A DNA stretch of 64,000 bases. Source: Gillisia sp. UBA3175 (GTDB lineage: Bacteria > Bacteroidota > Bacteroidia > Flavobacteriales > Flavobacteriaceae). Positions 26,106-35,612 of the stretch are shown here, one piece after another. Under the pieces are notes generated by a model that worked only from the letters and a program-made list of their open reading frames with translations, was not told the origin of the DNA and searched no databases. The stretch's first letter is position 1, and the number at the start of each line of letters is the position of its first letter. The stretch is taken from the NCBI GenBank assembly GCA_002364325.1, contig DEXV01000002.1, positions 1 to 64,000 of the forward strand. The letters are read 5' to 3'. The position numbers and the translations under genes are program-made.

Positions 26106-26336
26106 CTATTTTCTCTCTGGTTTTGGAGGAAGCGCAAAAGCTACAGCCTCGTGTTCAAAATGATTTCTGTGTGCACCATCACAAAATGGTTTATTCTGTG
26201 AAAGTCCGCATCTACATACAGAAACAACATCACGACCTTGAAGATCATATACATTTCCTTCTTTATCTACAATCTCGAAATCTCCAGATATTTTAAGGGA
26301 TCCGTTGCTGTTTACTACTAATGTTGTTTTTGACAT
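26106..26336 (-). CDS. CDGSH iron-sulfur domain protein
   Basis: A 76-residue protein with one CDGSH-type [2Fe-2S] site: CRCGLSQNKPFCDGAH gives the three Cys and one His ligands in C-x-C-x9-C-x2-G-x-H spacing. The N-terminal NSNGSLKISGDFEIVDKEG is the usual beta-strand lead-in. Bacterial single-CDGSH proteins are redox or Fe-S transfer factors; no partner is seen. Start ATG at 26336. Monocistronic. Confidence 0.95.
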   Translation of the reverse strand: MSKTTLVVNSNGSLKISGDFEIVDKEGNVYDLQGRDVVSVCRCGLSQNKPFCDGAHRNHFEHEAVAFALPPKPERK

Positions 26337-26483
26337 GGCTGTTATTTTAGGGTAAATTATTAAATGTATTTATTACAGATCTTTAAATATAGAGTTCGAC
26401 AACTTCAAAAGAAATAGATCCATAATTATAGTTCCAAAGAAAAGAAATTAGTTCACAACTCGCACTTAAAATTCTTCAAAATA

Positions 26484-26515
26484 AAAATGCAGCACATTTA
26501 TGGGTGCCGCATTTT
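26484..26515 (-). terminator. Hairpin downstream of the lipoprotein remnant
   Basis: AAAATGC-A-GCAC (26484-26495) pairs with GTGC-C-GCATTTT (26504-26515), leaving one mismatch in the stem. A-tract on the left gives a T-tract on the minus strand. It marks the original 3' end of the broken gene at 26533. Confidence 0.7.
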
Positions 26516-26532
26516 ATTAACTAATTATTTAT

Positions 26533-27069
26533 CTATTCCGTCATTTTCAATTTTGGATCTACCAAATAGGTCCTTAAGGTGTCCCCATTTATTCTAAACT
26601 CTACGCTGTAATATTCAAAACCGCTAATACTTTTATTCTTTACTTTTCCTACAACCACTCCGTTCTTATTTGGGTCTTTTGAAAGACTTTCTAATATATC
26701 TGCTCCCCCATCAGGTTTTCTAAATATCCCTAAAATAGCCACTTCATCACCAGTCGTGGTATCCTTGGCAACTCCACTCCAATACACTTTCATATTCTTA
26801 TCTACCAGAGAAATAAAACTCGCTGGATCACCTGGGTTTTCTTTCGGATTACTACGATCATCAGAAAATATTACTTTTGAATTTATGTTATTCTGATTAA
26901 TGGTTTTGGTATCTATAGTTAATAGTATATGTGTATCCTTTGCTTGTATTTCCTCGGAATTATTGAACCTAATAAGATTGCCACTGGTATTTACAAGATC
27001 AGCTTTTATAGCAAGTTCTTTAGAATTAACTAAGTGCGTTTTTTTATTCTGATCACAGGAAATCCATTT
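26533..27069 (-). pseudogene. Lipoprotein remnant lacking its 5' end
   Basis: The reading frame is open for 179 codons from 27069 down to the stop at 26533, but it has no ATG until codon 93 (MKVYWSG). The open part begins KWISCDQNKK, where SC looks like the tail of a lipobox, followed by a 170-residue mature-type sequence (HLVNSKELAIKADLVNTSG, PASFISLVDKN, GVAKDTTTGDEVAILGIF). Thus the signal peptide start is missing and the frame runs into the end of the neighbouring TPR gene in another phase. I read this as a deletion junction near 27062-27066. No domain is recognised. Confidence 0.65.
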
Positions 27070-27470
27070 TTAGAATACACATTTCCTATTTCTATATTGG
27101 ACATCGCAGAAGCATTAAAATCCTCCAATTTTGCCGCTAGATTGACACTCTTAAAATAAAACTCCAATGATTTCTCATAATCCCCTCTAAGTCTATAAAC
27201 AGCTCCCAGCAAATGATTGGCCCGCTGTACATATTTATCATCAGCCTTCCTTATGGCTTCTTCTAACAGTAAATTAGAATATTTTGCTGCACTATCTGGC
27301 TCTAATTCATTGCTTCCAATTTCATACAACAGTTCCAAATTAGTTTGTTGGGATGGATGGGACCAGAATATAGTTTTCAAACTATCTAATGTAGTTAGAG
27401 CTTGGCTAAAACCATCTTCATAGATCAGCAGGAATATCACACAAATTAAAGCGGTCTTGAGTATTCTCAT
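27030..27470 (-). pseudogene. Truncated TPR protein (5' part)
   Basis: 146 codons with a signal peptide (ALICVIFLLIYEDGFSQ) and tetratricopeptide-like helices (AKYSNLLLEEAIRKADDKY, LLGAVYRLRGDYEKSLEFY, AMSNIEIGNVYSKNG). Such repeats normally continue into a membrane helix and a LuxR-type or histidine-kinase output part in Bacteroidota. Here, after GNVYSKNG, the frame turns into FPVIRIKKRT and stops, exactly where the lipoprotein remnant begins in another frame. The 3' part is therefore lost. Whether the short protein is made is unknown. Confidence 0.65.
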
Positions 27471-27924
27471 ATTCTAAGAATTAGTTAAACTCCAGGGGAA
27501 ATGGACTTTATTTACAAAATTTTATTGGGGATTAACAATTCTAAAAAGGGGGAAATTTTTTCGATTTTTAAAAGGTTTAAAACCTCTGGATTTCATTAAA
27601 GATGCAAGATCCTCAACCCTGAGAGCTAAGCTTATAATTATAATAAATTAAAAGCCTATCAAAGCAAACCATCTATCCAAAATAGGAATGTGCATTGCAT
27701 TAACCATATATAACATAATTAACAGTAAATCAATCTGATTATCAAGGTAGTAAAGAATTTAACATTATAAAAGACATTTTCGGTGAACAGCTCTTTATTT
27801 CTGTTAAATAAAGGAAGCTTAGATGAGATAAGGCCAAATTGGATAAAAAATGAGATAGATCCATTTCATATAATTTTAATAAAACCCATAAACAGCTGTT
27901 TTAAAAGCTGTTATAAGTTAATAA
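27471..27924. other. Intergenic region without recognised gene
   Basis: About 450 AT-rich bases between the divergent TPR remnant and the YitT gene. I see no open frame with coding character, no tRNA and no clear inverted repeat. Its length fits lost genes but nothing recognisable remains. Confidence 0.45.
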
Positions 27925-27958
27925 TTGAGATAAATTTATTAAGTTAGAGGTATGTTTG
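27925..27958 (+). promoter_or_regulatory. Promoter of the YitT gene
   Basis: TTG (27925-27927) and TATGTTTG (27951-27958) with 23 bases between them. The predicted start near 27964 lies downstream of the upstream TTG codon at 27956, so translation must begin at the ATG at 27986. Confidence 0.6.
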
Positions 27959-27985
27959 CATGTTTTGGTAACTGGAATTTACTCT

Positions 27986-28927
27986 ATGGAAACTCAATCT
28001 CGGGTTAATTGGCGATCTATTTTTTCGATTTCCTCCATTGTATATTGTACACTTGGAGTACTCGCTGCAATGATAGCATTAGAGGGATTCATGCTTCCAA
28101 ATAACTTTATAGATGGCGGCGTCACCGGTATTTCAATAGTCACACAAGAGATCTTTGGAATTCCTTTTACTATTCTATTAGTTGCGTATAACATCCCATT
28201 CCTATTTCTAGGTTATAGGAGAATAGGCAAAACATTCGCCGTTCGAGCTTTATTGTCGATATTGTTCCTTACCGTGCTCATGCACTTTATAGAAATACCT
28301 GCTTTTACTAACGACAAGGTGCTTATAGCCGTATTTGGTGGCTTTTTAATGGGATTGGGTATTGGTCTTGTAATTCGTGGTGGTGGAGTGTTAGATGGCC
28401 TTGAGATCATTGCCTTTTACACTACTAGAAAATCTAGTTTTTCTACCGGAGAGATCATACTTGCTTTTAATGCTATTATCTTTATTGTTGCTGCTTTTGT
28501 GTTTAGTGTAGAATCTTTAATGTATTCATTTCTGGTATATTTTACTGCTATGAAAACTTCAGACTACGTGGTGGATGGCTTTGAAGAATTTACCGCTTTA
28601 AATATAATTTCCAAGGACTGTGAGATCGTTAAATCTCTCATTGTAAACGATTTTAGCAAAGCTATAACAGTTTATAAGGGAGAAAGAGGCTATCTTCCAA
28701 AATCGTTTAATATAAAACACGATTGTGATATTGTGATGACCATTGTCTCCAGATTGGAGATACATCGTTTAAAAGAAGCTATAGCCCAAATAGATCCTAA
28801 TGCTTTCTTTTTTGTTCAGCGCATAAAAGAAGTAAAAGGAGGAATCGGAAAACATACAAATAAAGATTCATTTAATGAACAGGTACCAACAAATCTATCC
28901 AAAGGTAATATCGAAGCTGGAGAATAA
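27986..28927 (+). CDS. YitT family membrane protein
   Basis: A 313-residue inner-membrane protein with five or six helices and a C-terminal DUF2179 domain. The membrane part shows GVLAAMIALEGFMLPNNFIDGG, then GGFLMGLGIGLVIRGGGVLDG, typical of YitT; the C-terminal part has KGERGYLPKSFN and DPNAFFFVQRIKEVKGG. Function is unproven across the family. The start is set by the promoter position. Its 3' end overlaps the HD-domain gene by 53 bases in another frame, so the two are probably translated together. Confidence 0.92.
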   Translation: METQSRVNWRSIFSISSIVYCTLGVLAAMIALEGFMLPNNFIDGGVTGISIVTQEIFGIPFTILLVAYNIPFLFLGYRRIGKTFAVRALLSILFLTVLMHFIEIPAFTNDKVLIAVFGGFLMGLGIGLVIRGGGVLDGLEIIAFYTTRKSSFSTGEIILAFNAIIFIVAAFVFSVESLMYSFLVYFTAMKTSDYVVDGFEEFTALNIISKDCEIVKSLIVNDFSKAITVYKGERGYLPKSFNIKHDCDIVMTIVSRLEIHRLKEAIAQIDPNAFFFVQRIKEVKGGIGKHTNKDSFNEQVPTNLSKGNIEAGE

Positions 28928-29465
28928 TTTACCTTCTTGGCTTTACTATCACAGCACCGAGCACACAAAATATGTGCTGGAGCAGGTTATATTTATAGCT
29001 GAAAAGGAAAAAGTTGAAGACCATGATCTTGAACTTTTAAAAATTGCAGCACTATATCACGATACTGGTTTCATAATAAAGAGGGATGAACACGAAGCAA
29101 TTAGTTGTGAGATCGCGACCATTGAGTTGAAGAAATATGGTTTGAACTGCGAAGAAATAGAACAGATCTGCGAAATGATCATGGCTACTAAAATACCTCA
29201 GCAACCTACATCTTTTCTTGCAAATATCCTTGCAGATGCCGATCTGGAATATTTAGGAACCGATAAGTTTCTAAAATTTAGTCAGAAACTTTACAAAGAA
29301 CTCCAGCATTATACTCCAGATCTTAGCCTTGACGAATGGAATGAGATACAAGTAAAATTTATTTCCAAACATTCCTATCATACTTCCTACTGTAAGCAAA
29401 ACCGTGAGCCAAAAAAGCAGAAAAATTTGAAATTGATCATGAAACAATTGAATAATGTAAATTAA
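28875..29465 (+). CDS. HD-domain phosphohydrolase
   Basis: A 196-residue protein with one HD domain. Ligands occur as HSTEHTKYV, then AALYHDTGF with the His-Asp doublet and a later ILADADLEYLG Asp. HD proteins of this size are nucleotide or (p)ppGpp-like phosphohydrolases, but the substrate here is unknown; the GIIKRDEHE-type segment (FIIKRDEHEAIS) is shared by small HD proteins. Start ATG at 28875 lies inside the YitT gene. The stop overlaps the convergent GATase1-like gene by four bases. Confidence 0.88.
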   Translation: MNRYQQIYPKVISKLENNLPSWLYYHSTEHTKYVLEQVIFIAEKEKVEDHDLELLKIAALYHDTGFIIKRDEHEAISCEIATIELKKYGLNCEEIEQICEMIMATKIPQQPTSFLANILADADLEYLGTDKFLKFSQKLYKELQHYTPDLSLDEWNEIQVKFISKHSYHTSYCKQNREPKKQKNLKLIMKQLNNVN

Positions 29466-31213
29466 GCTTCGTACAATTTTGGTTCTAACCATAAGTATCC
29501 CATACCTAGTAAGAATATACCATAAAACCAAATTGGATCTATTGGTTCTCTGGAACTTTTAATTTTATCTTCATTTTTAGAATCCTTAAAATATCTCTTA
29601 TTGTTCATTGAGGTATTTTCTGCTAACATTGATTTCCAAACAGCTTTTTCACTTACATAATATTCTAAAGAAATGCTTGAAACCTTTACTAATGTTAAGG
29701 ATTGCCATCCCTTTTCATTAGGATATATTTTACCAGTCCATAAGTTGGAAATATTAAGATCCTGTTTTAAAGGAATTCTACCTCCATCTTGAGCATCCAC
29801 AAATGGCATTTCTACTTCAGTTCTTAAAGTAAAATTAAAGGGCTCATCTTTGTAAACAATAAATTGATCTATTTTAAATTCGGAAGAGATTCGAGCTTTT
29901 TTGCTAATTCTCTCAACAATTTTAGACCATAGCTTTTTATATTGCTCTACATTTCCATCCAATACTAATTGATAAGTATTTTCTAAAACACTGGTACCAA
30001 CTCTGCCTAAACCTTTTTTTTGATATGCGGCAATTTTATAATTATCTATAGAAATTAAAGGTTGTAGATCCTTTTCTGAACTAAATTGATATGGATACTT
30101 ATTAAATTGAATTTTTGAGTTGGGATCTATTTTGATCTTAGTGTTATTATCCCGTCTGAATTTTAAGGCTGCTAATTCATTTTTAGAATTAAATAGATTT
30201 AGACTTGGTTGAAGAAAAACGCCCAAGCCATCATCTTTAATAGATCTCTTTAATAATGCGATCTCATTTTTGGAAAGATTCTTCAGGGAAACCTCATCCA
30301 TAATGAGCAGATCGAAGGCTTGTAATATTTTTTCTGAAAATGAGATTGGTTCTTTCTTATCTATATTAAAATACTCCAACTTATAGCGTCTTGTGGTTAA
30401 CTGAGTTCTAACGGAAAGTTCCTGTCCTGCTTGTGCCAGATAGTTCTTTAAGTATTTAGTTTCAAAAGTGGGAAAAGCCTCAATAATTAAAATTTTTAGA
30501 GGAAGTCTTTTTATTATTTTAACTGGTATTGGATTTGATCTAAACTTTTTCCCAGATGAATCTTTCTCGATCAATTTATACAAGAACTTACCCTCAACTT
30601 TTAAATCTGTTGAAAGTTGAAACGTTTCATCCTTTCCCGAATTTAGAATAACCGAATCCACTGCTATTTCTCCCGGAGCCTCCAGGATCAGTTTAGTTCC
30701 AGGTTTAGCGTTTTTATATTCCCCTTGAACAAGCAATTTATTCCCTATTGTATTTTTTTCCTTATAATACAAACTAGTAACTCCACTATTAGTAAAGCTT
30801 CCCAGATACTGTGTTGGAATATTCTCCAACTGCCAAAGATCATAATCCTGGATACCTTCTCCTAAAATTATTAAAGAGCTAGCATTAACATCCTCTCTTA
30901 AAATGGACTCTCCTTTTAGATAGTTTATAATAATTAGATCATTATTGTCTCTTTTAATACTATCCAGAACTTCTTTATCGTAGCCATTTGTTAATACCAA
31001 GCCTGTTTTAATCTTTTCTTCAGAAAGAGACGTTGGCTTTAAAAAGATAAGTGCTAATGCCGTAATGGTTAGTAATGCTATTCCAGTTTTTAACCAAAAT
31101 CTCTTAGAATATCTATCTGGCCATTCCTTGAAGATAAACAGTATCCATAAAAGAAGTGCTCCAATTAAAATTGGCCAAAACAAAGTTTCGTTTAGGAAAA
31201 TGTTACTACTCAT
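29462..31213 (-). CDS. Large membrane protein, last gene of the MoxR operon
   Basis: A protein of about 583 residues. It starts at ATG 31213 (MSSNIFLNETLFW), overlapping the DUF4175 stop by eight bases; an upstream in-frame start is less likely. Two N-terminal helices (ILIGALLLWILFIF, ALLTITALALIFL) and one C-terminal helix (WFYGIFLLGMGYLWLEP) flank a large periplasmic domain with blocks such as LPLKILIIEAFPTFETKYLKNYL and FDLLIMDEVSLKNLS. That core resembles type 1 glutamine amidotransferase-like or VWA-associated folds described in this operon type. No catalytic Cys nucleophile can be confirmed. Likely part of an envelope complex with the upstream four proteins. Confidence 0.8.
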   Translation of the reverse strand: MSSNIFLNETLFWPILIGALLLWILFIFKEWPDRYSKRFWLKTGIALLTITALALIFLKPTSLSEEKIKTGLVLTNGYDKEVLDSIKRDNNDLIIINYLKGESILREDVNASSLIILGEGIQDYDLWQLENIPTQYLGSFTNSGVTSLYYKEKNTIGNKLLVQGEYKNAKPGTKLILEAPGEIAVDSVILNSGKDETFQLSTDLKVEGKFLYKLIEKDSSGKKFRSNPIPVKIIKRLPLKILIIEAFPTFETKYLKNYLAQAGQELSVRTQLTTRRYKLEYFNIDKKEPISFSEKILQAFDLLIMDEVSLKNLSKNEIALLKRSIKDDGLGVFLQPSLNLFNSKNELAALKFRRDNNTKIKIDPNSKIQFNKYPYQFSSEKDLQPLISIDNYKIAAYQKKGLGRVGTSVLENTYQLVLDGNVEQYKKLWSKIVERISKKARISSEFKIDQFIVYKDEPFNFTLRTEVEMPFVDAQDGGRIPLKQDLNISNLWTGKIYPNEKGWQSLTLVKVSSISLEYYVSEKAVWKSMLAENTSMNNKRYFKDSKNEDKIKSSREPIDPIWFYGIFLLGMGYLWLEPKLYEA

Positions 31214-33416
31214 TTGTTTCCATTTCTTTAAGCAGCAAACTATCAAGTTCACTAGAATATTTTTCTACTTTAGTTGGTTTCGGTTTTACTTTTCTAAGAG
31301 CTTTTATCAATCCATTTTGAATTTTTAAAAGATCTTTAATGCTTAACTTAATATTTTGGGTGAGCGTCTTTAGCTCCTGTAAGGTTTTAAGATACATCCC
31401 GGGGTTCTCTATTGCAATTAGAACTAACTCGTTTCCTGCCTTTTCAAATATTAACTTATCACTTTCGGTAATTTTAGAACTTTGCCCAATTATTCCCTCA
31501 AGTCTTGCTATAGCTTTTTTTATAAAAACATCATTTTCGGAATCACCTAAATTTTCTAATTTTTCGAAGTTGCCAACCTCATCTATTTTCCCTGTTAATC
31601 TAACCTCATTTTTAATTGGCGGAGGATCAAAACCTATCCTATGAACGTAAATTCTAGCGCTATTTTTTATATCCTGAAGCAACTGTAATATTTTATATTG
31701 ATATGGTAAAGATTTTTCCGGTGCGTACATCCTTAATTGCAGCTCTGCATCCCACATAAGATCTAGCGCCTGTCTTAATTTACTTTTCAAGGAGTCGGTG
31801 AAAAGTGTAGATTCTTCGGCATTATCATGATCATGGGTGAATTTTGATAATGGGTTCTTAGAAGTTTCATCAAGCTTAGCAGATTCCTTTTTATCCACTA
31901 AGTTATGGTCATTTTCTCCATCATGATCATGAGTATATTCCGCCAAAGGATCCTTATCCTCTACTTGGGCATCATCTGTATCTTGGTTATGAAGATCTAA
32001 ACCAGAATCGGCTTCATCCCCCATAAATTGACCGTATTTTAATCTAAGTGCTTTCTGATCGAATCCAAGTTCATTACTGGTAGTATTAAATTGGGTCTTG
32101 GATATTTTTTTTCTTTCACTAATCAACTTTTCAGTATCTATGATCAATTGCCGTTGGCTTCTAAAATAATCCGGCATTAGATCTTCACCCATCGTGCCTT
32201 CAACTTCAAACTGATTGTTGGTAGTATCCTTGATTACTGCAAAATAAGTTTCGCTTCTTGCTTTGCCAGAAATGGGTTGTTTTAAATCTAGAGCCTCCAC
32301 ATAAAAATAAAGTTCGTCCCCAGCTTCCATTTTAAATTGATCTAGATCTATAGATTTTGAAAATTCTAAATATTTCTCTCCTCGTTTTACAGATTCTTTA
32401 AATAAGAGTTTTTCCTCCCTAAATTTTACCGATTCTCCGGATCCTTTACTCACTGTTGCAATTATATACGCAGCCCCAATTCCAAAATCATCTGTTATCA
32501 CGGTATTAAAAGAAAATCGCTTGTCATCTTCCATTTCAAATGTTAGAAATTTAGGAATTGTTTTAATTTCAATTTCCGGACTTCGATCTTCAAAAACTTC
32601 AATTGAATATAGCTTGGAAGCATATTCATTTCCTGAGGTGTCTGTAAATTTAAAATTATAGAATCCTGATACATTTAGCGAATTGCCTCTAGAATATTTA
32701 TCTCCCTTCAACTTCATAGAATAACTTGTTCCCATACTTTCCATACTCACAGAACTCAGCTTAGAATCGAATCCTAATTCCCATGATACAGTGGAACCTT
32801 TTAAAGCTTTGATTTCCATTACTGACGTAGTCCTTGATGGAATATTAGTGTAACTCGGATAGGTTAGAGTTAGCTTTTGATCTGTCAAGCTGGGAGGCAC
32901 AGTCTTTCCTACTAAAGGATCTACGGGAACAAAGGAAATAGTTTCTTGATCTGAACTCTGATTGTCATTTGTGCTATCCAGATCCAAAATTCCAAATTGA
33001 AAGACAACCACACCAATTATAATTAGAATTATTGAAATAAGAGTCGGTTTCAAAATATTAACTTCCGGTTTCAATTCGGCTTGATTCAACGATAATCTAT
33101 TGGCTATTTTCTGCTGCTGAAGTTTTGCAAGTCCAGATAGGTTTTCCTCTTGAAGCAACAGACCAGAACTATATTCCAAATCCCTTATTTTTGAATCTGC
33201 AAACCAACTGATGAATGCCAAACTCAATCCCCATGGTTTTAGAACTAGGGAGCCTATTAAAATTGTAAATAGGAATACAGGGACAGCCAATATTAAATTA
33301 GAAAAAATAAATCCGAAAAAAATTGCTATTCCAAAAGCATAAATAAAAATTTTAAGCCAAAGAAATACCTGCCATCGTTTTTTAAATTTTAGTAATATGT
33401 TTTTGCCCTCGTCCAT
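31206..33416 (-). CDS. DUF4175 family membrane protein
   Basis: A 736-residue protein with an N-terminal membrane region (about three helices, e.g. KIFIYAFGIAIFFGFIF and TLISIILIIIGVVVFQFG) and a long periplasmic part. DUF4175 proteins accompany MoxR and BatA-type proteins in Bacteroidota. Repeated strand-like modules (TDTSGNEYASKLYSIEV, LYFYVEALDLKQPI) are followed by a charged helical region. Near residues 485-535 the phrase PLxxxTHDHD occurs twice (DPLAEYTHDHDG, NPLSKFTHDHDN) in an Asp/His-rich linker. The start at 33416 shares a base with the preceding stop, indicating coupling. Confidence 0.88.
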   Translation of the reverse strand: MDEGKNILLKFKKRWQVFLWLKIFIYAFGIAIFFGFIFSNLILAVPVFLFTILIGSLVLKPWGLSLAFISWFADSKIRDLEYSSGLLLQEENLSGLAKLQQQKIANRLSLNQAELKPEVNILKPTLISIILIIIGVVVFQFGILDLDSTNDNQSSDQETISFVPVDPLVGKTVPPSLTDQKLTLTYPSYTNIPSRTTSVMEIKALKGSTVSWELGFDSKLSSVSMESMGTSYSMKLKGDKYSRGNSLNVSGFYNFKFTDTSGNEYASKLYSIEVFEDRSPEIEIKTIPKFLTFEMEDDKRFSFNTVITDDFGIGAAYIIATVSKGSGESVKFREEKLLFKESVKRGEKYLEFSKSIDLDQFKMEAGDELYFYVEALDLKQPISGKARSETYFAVIKDTTNNQFEVEGTMGEDLMPDYFRSQRQLIIDTEKLISERKKISKTQFNTTSNELGFDQKALRLKYGQFMGDEADSGLDLHNQDTDDAQVEDKDPLAEYTHDHDGENDHNLVDKKESAKLDETSKNPLSKFTHDHDNAEESTLFTDSLKSKLRQALDLMWDAELQLRMYAPEKSLPYQYKILQLLQDIKNSARIYVHRIGFDPPPIKNEVRLTGKIDEVGNFEKLENLGDSENDVFIKKAIARLEGIIGQSSKITESDKLIFEKAGNELVLIAIENPGMYLKTLQELKTLTQNIKLSIKDLLKIQNGLIKALRKVKPKPTKVEKYSSELDSLLLKEMETNE

Positions 33417-34714
33417 TAATTATTTCTAAATCTGGATAATACCCGTTCTGTGATAATTATGGGGATAAGAAATAACCAGAACCAATTAGAAATATCTAAT
33501 GCCATAATTCTTTCTTTTGGTAGCTCTGTCTTTTCTAAATTGGGTAAGAACTGCTCTGCAGGCATCACTCTTTTATCCAACTTAACTATATTTTTCTCGA
33601 GCTCCCTATTAAAACCAAAGAATTCGAGTAAATTTTCGGCTAGATATCTTTCAATACTATTTTCTGAATTTAGGCTTGAAGTAAGAAAATATTCATTCTT
33701 CTTACCTCCCGAAATTATTAAAGAAGATGTATACTTGTTTTCTTGGTATATCAACATTGGAAGTGTAGATTCTACCTTATCTTCATCACTAAGCCAAACT
33801 ATCACATCTGCTTTTTCAAATTGAAGGCTATCTTTATTCTGAACTTTATGGATCTTTATTTCACGATCTAAGTATTTTGAAATCGCTTTAAAAGCAACTT
33901 CAATATAGTATTCAGTTTCGGCTAAACTTTCCTTATAATATAGTTCTATTACTAATGCTTTTTCTTTATCTAAAGGAATCGCTTGAGTAGTGTTACTATT
34001 CTGCAAGTAGATACTATCTCCTAAGGGATTTGTTTTTATACGAGGATCATTAATCGAAACTTTTTCAGTTTCAAAATGTAAGCCTTCACTATTACTAACC
34101 GCATTTAAAAGATTTAGTTCATCTCTCCTTGACACAGCTTTTAGAGCAATCTTTTCGGACTTACCAATATCTAGAAAGATCCAATTAATATTTTCCTGTG
34201 TAGTTGGCCTTTTGCCTTTTATTCCGCTGATAAATGCACTTGTAAAAACCACTATACTATCAGACCTCAAATCTTGTAATTCTTTAGCTAATTGCCAATA
34301 ATTTGGAGTTTCCGTAGCCAATTCATATCCTTGTTCCCTATCCAACTTCGGGAATCCCTTTTCAAAAAGCCGTATAGAATTTGTTTTATCTAGTGTATCA
34401 ATTATTCTATTTACCTCATCATATCCTAAAAGTGAAGATTCAATAAGATAAGTTATTGGAACTTTTCGTGCAGATTGCTCTAATCTAGGTTCAGCTATAA
34501 TTAAAACCAGTAAAGAGAGGATCAATAATCTTAAGAACAATAACCACCATTCATTTAGCTTAATAGAACTCGATTGTTTGGAGTCGGCTTCCTGGAGTAA
34601 ACGGATACTTCCAATCTTAATGGTCTTACCTTCTTTCTTACTCCATAAATGAATGGCAATGGGAACAGCCAATCCAAGTAATGCCCATAAATTTAAAGGA
34701 GAGAGGAAGAACAT
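33416..34714 (-). CDS. BatA-type membrane protein (N-terminal BatA domain)
   Basis: A 432-residue protein with the BatA N-terminal signature MFFLSPLNLWALLGLAVPIAIHLWSKK and a second helix WWLLFLRLLILSLLVLIIAEP. It lacks the VWA MIDAS motif of full BatA, as in the long Bacteroidota subgroup. A C-terminal helix FWLFLIPIIITERVL and the tail anchor it again. Proteins like this sit in the inner membrane with large periplasmic parts and work with the DUF58 and MoxR proteins encoded upstream. Stop/start overlap with DUF4175; one base separates it from the DUF58 gene. Confidence 0.87.
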   Translation of the reverse strand: MFFLSPLNLWALLGLAVPIAIHLWSKKEGKTIKIGSIRLLQEADSKQSSSIKLNEWWLLFLRLLILSLLVLIIAEPRLEQSARKVPITYLIESSLLGYDEVNRIIDTLDKTNSIRLFEKGFPKLDREQGYELATETPNYWQLAKELQDLRSDSIVVFTSAFISGIKGKRPTTQENINWIFLDIGKSEKIALKAVSRRDELNLLNAVSNSEGLHFETEKVSINDPRIKTNPLGDSIYLQNSNTTQAIPLDKEKALVIELYYKESLAETEYYIEVAFKAISKYLDREIKIHKVQNKDSLQFEKADVIVWLSDEDKVESTLPMLIYQENKYTSSLIISGGKKNEYFLTSSLNSENSIERYLAENLLEFFGFNRELEKNIVKLDKRVMPAEQFLPNLEKTELPKERIMALDISNWFWLFLIPIIITERVLSRFRNN

Positions 34715-34715
34715 A

Positions 34716-35612
34716 TTAGACCAAGTTATTTCTGTTCTTTAAAAATGCCTGCAGAGCTTCAGCTATTGGCTCATCCATTCGGAAAAGATGATATGTAATT
34801 CCATTAGTGAGCATGGTTTCTCTACTTTGTTTCAATTTATTTTCAAGAGATTCTAAATAGTGCTTTTTGGCTTCTTTGGTATCAACGCTAACGTTGTATC
34901 CAGTTTCAAGATCTTCAAAAGTAACTATTCCTTTATAATTAAATTCCATCTCGCTTTTACCCATTAAATGAAAAACTACTACTTCATTTCTCGAAGTTTT
35001 CAACCTTTTTATAAGGCTGGTTAATTCTTCATCTTGCTCATACATATCTGTAATAAAAAAGATAAGCTCCTTATGTCTGCGGTCATGTAATTTTTCTGTG
35101 GCAGTAGATTCTAATGGCCACTTACCTTCATTTTTAATATTAATGAGTTCTAGCAATAATCTATTATAATGCTGTTTTTGAACTTTTGGATAGATGCTAT
35201 ATAATCTTTTATCATTCAAGGCAAAAAGTCCTACGGCGTCTCCTTGAGTTTGAGATAAATAAGCTAAAGAAGCAACAAGAACCCTGGCAAAATCCATTTT
35301 CTCCAAACCATTCTCTTTGTGAAGCATAGAATTACTGGCATCCAGAATAAATTTTACCGAAATATTGGTTTCAACCTCCGATTGTTTGATATAATATCTT
35401 CCTGATCTTGCAAGCATTTTCCAGTCTAAGGATCGAAGGTCATCTCCCGGCTCGTATCCACGGTACTGACTAAATTCCATTCCGCCTCCTACTCTTCTGC
35501 TATGATTTAGTCCATTCAAGTAACCATCTACAACTACCCGTGCGATAAGTGCCAATCCTGAAACACTTTTTATGATCTCAGGTTTAAGTAATTGATGATA
35601 ATCTTGTTTCAC
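34716..35612 (-). CDS. DUF58 domain protein
   Basis: A 298-residue cytosolic or membrane-peripheral protein. The DUF58 core begins RRVGGGMEFSQYRGYEPGDDLRSLDWKMLARSG (seen in part: FSQYRGYEPGDD, LRSLDWKMLAR) and the following VWA-like domain has the metal-ion site ILDASNSM (D-x-S-x-S). DUF58 proteins act with MoxR ATPases, possibly as their substrates or adaptors. Immediately follows the MoxR gene with one base between. Intact and of usual length. Confidence 0.93.
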   Translation of the reverse strand: MKQDYHQLLKPEIIKSVSGLALIARVVVDGYLNGLNHSRRVGGGMEFSQYRGYEPGDDLRSLDWKMLARSGRYYIKQSEVETNISVKFILDASNSMLHKENGLEKMDFARVLVASLAYLSQTQGDAVGLFALNDKRLYSIYPKVQKQHYNRLLLELINIKNEGKWPLESTATEKLHDRRHKELIFFITDMYEQDEELTSLIKRLKTSRNEVVVFHLMGKSEMEFNYKGIVTFEDLETGYNVSVDTKEAKKHYLESLENKLKQSRETMLTNGITYHLFRMDEPIAEALQAFLKNRNNLV

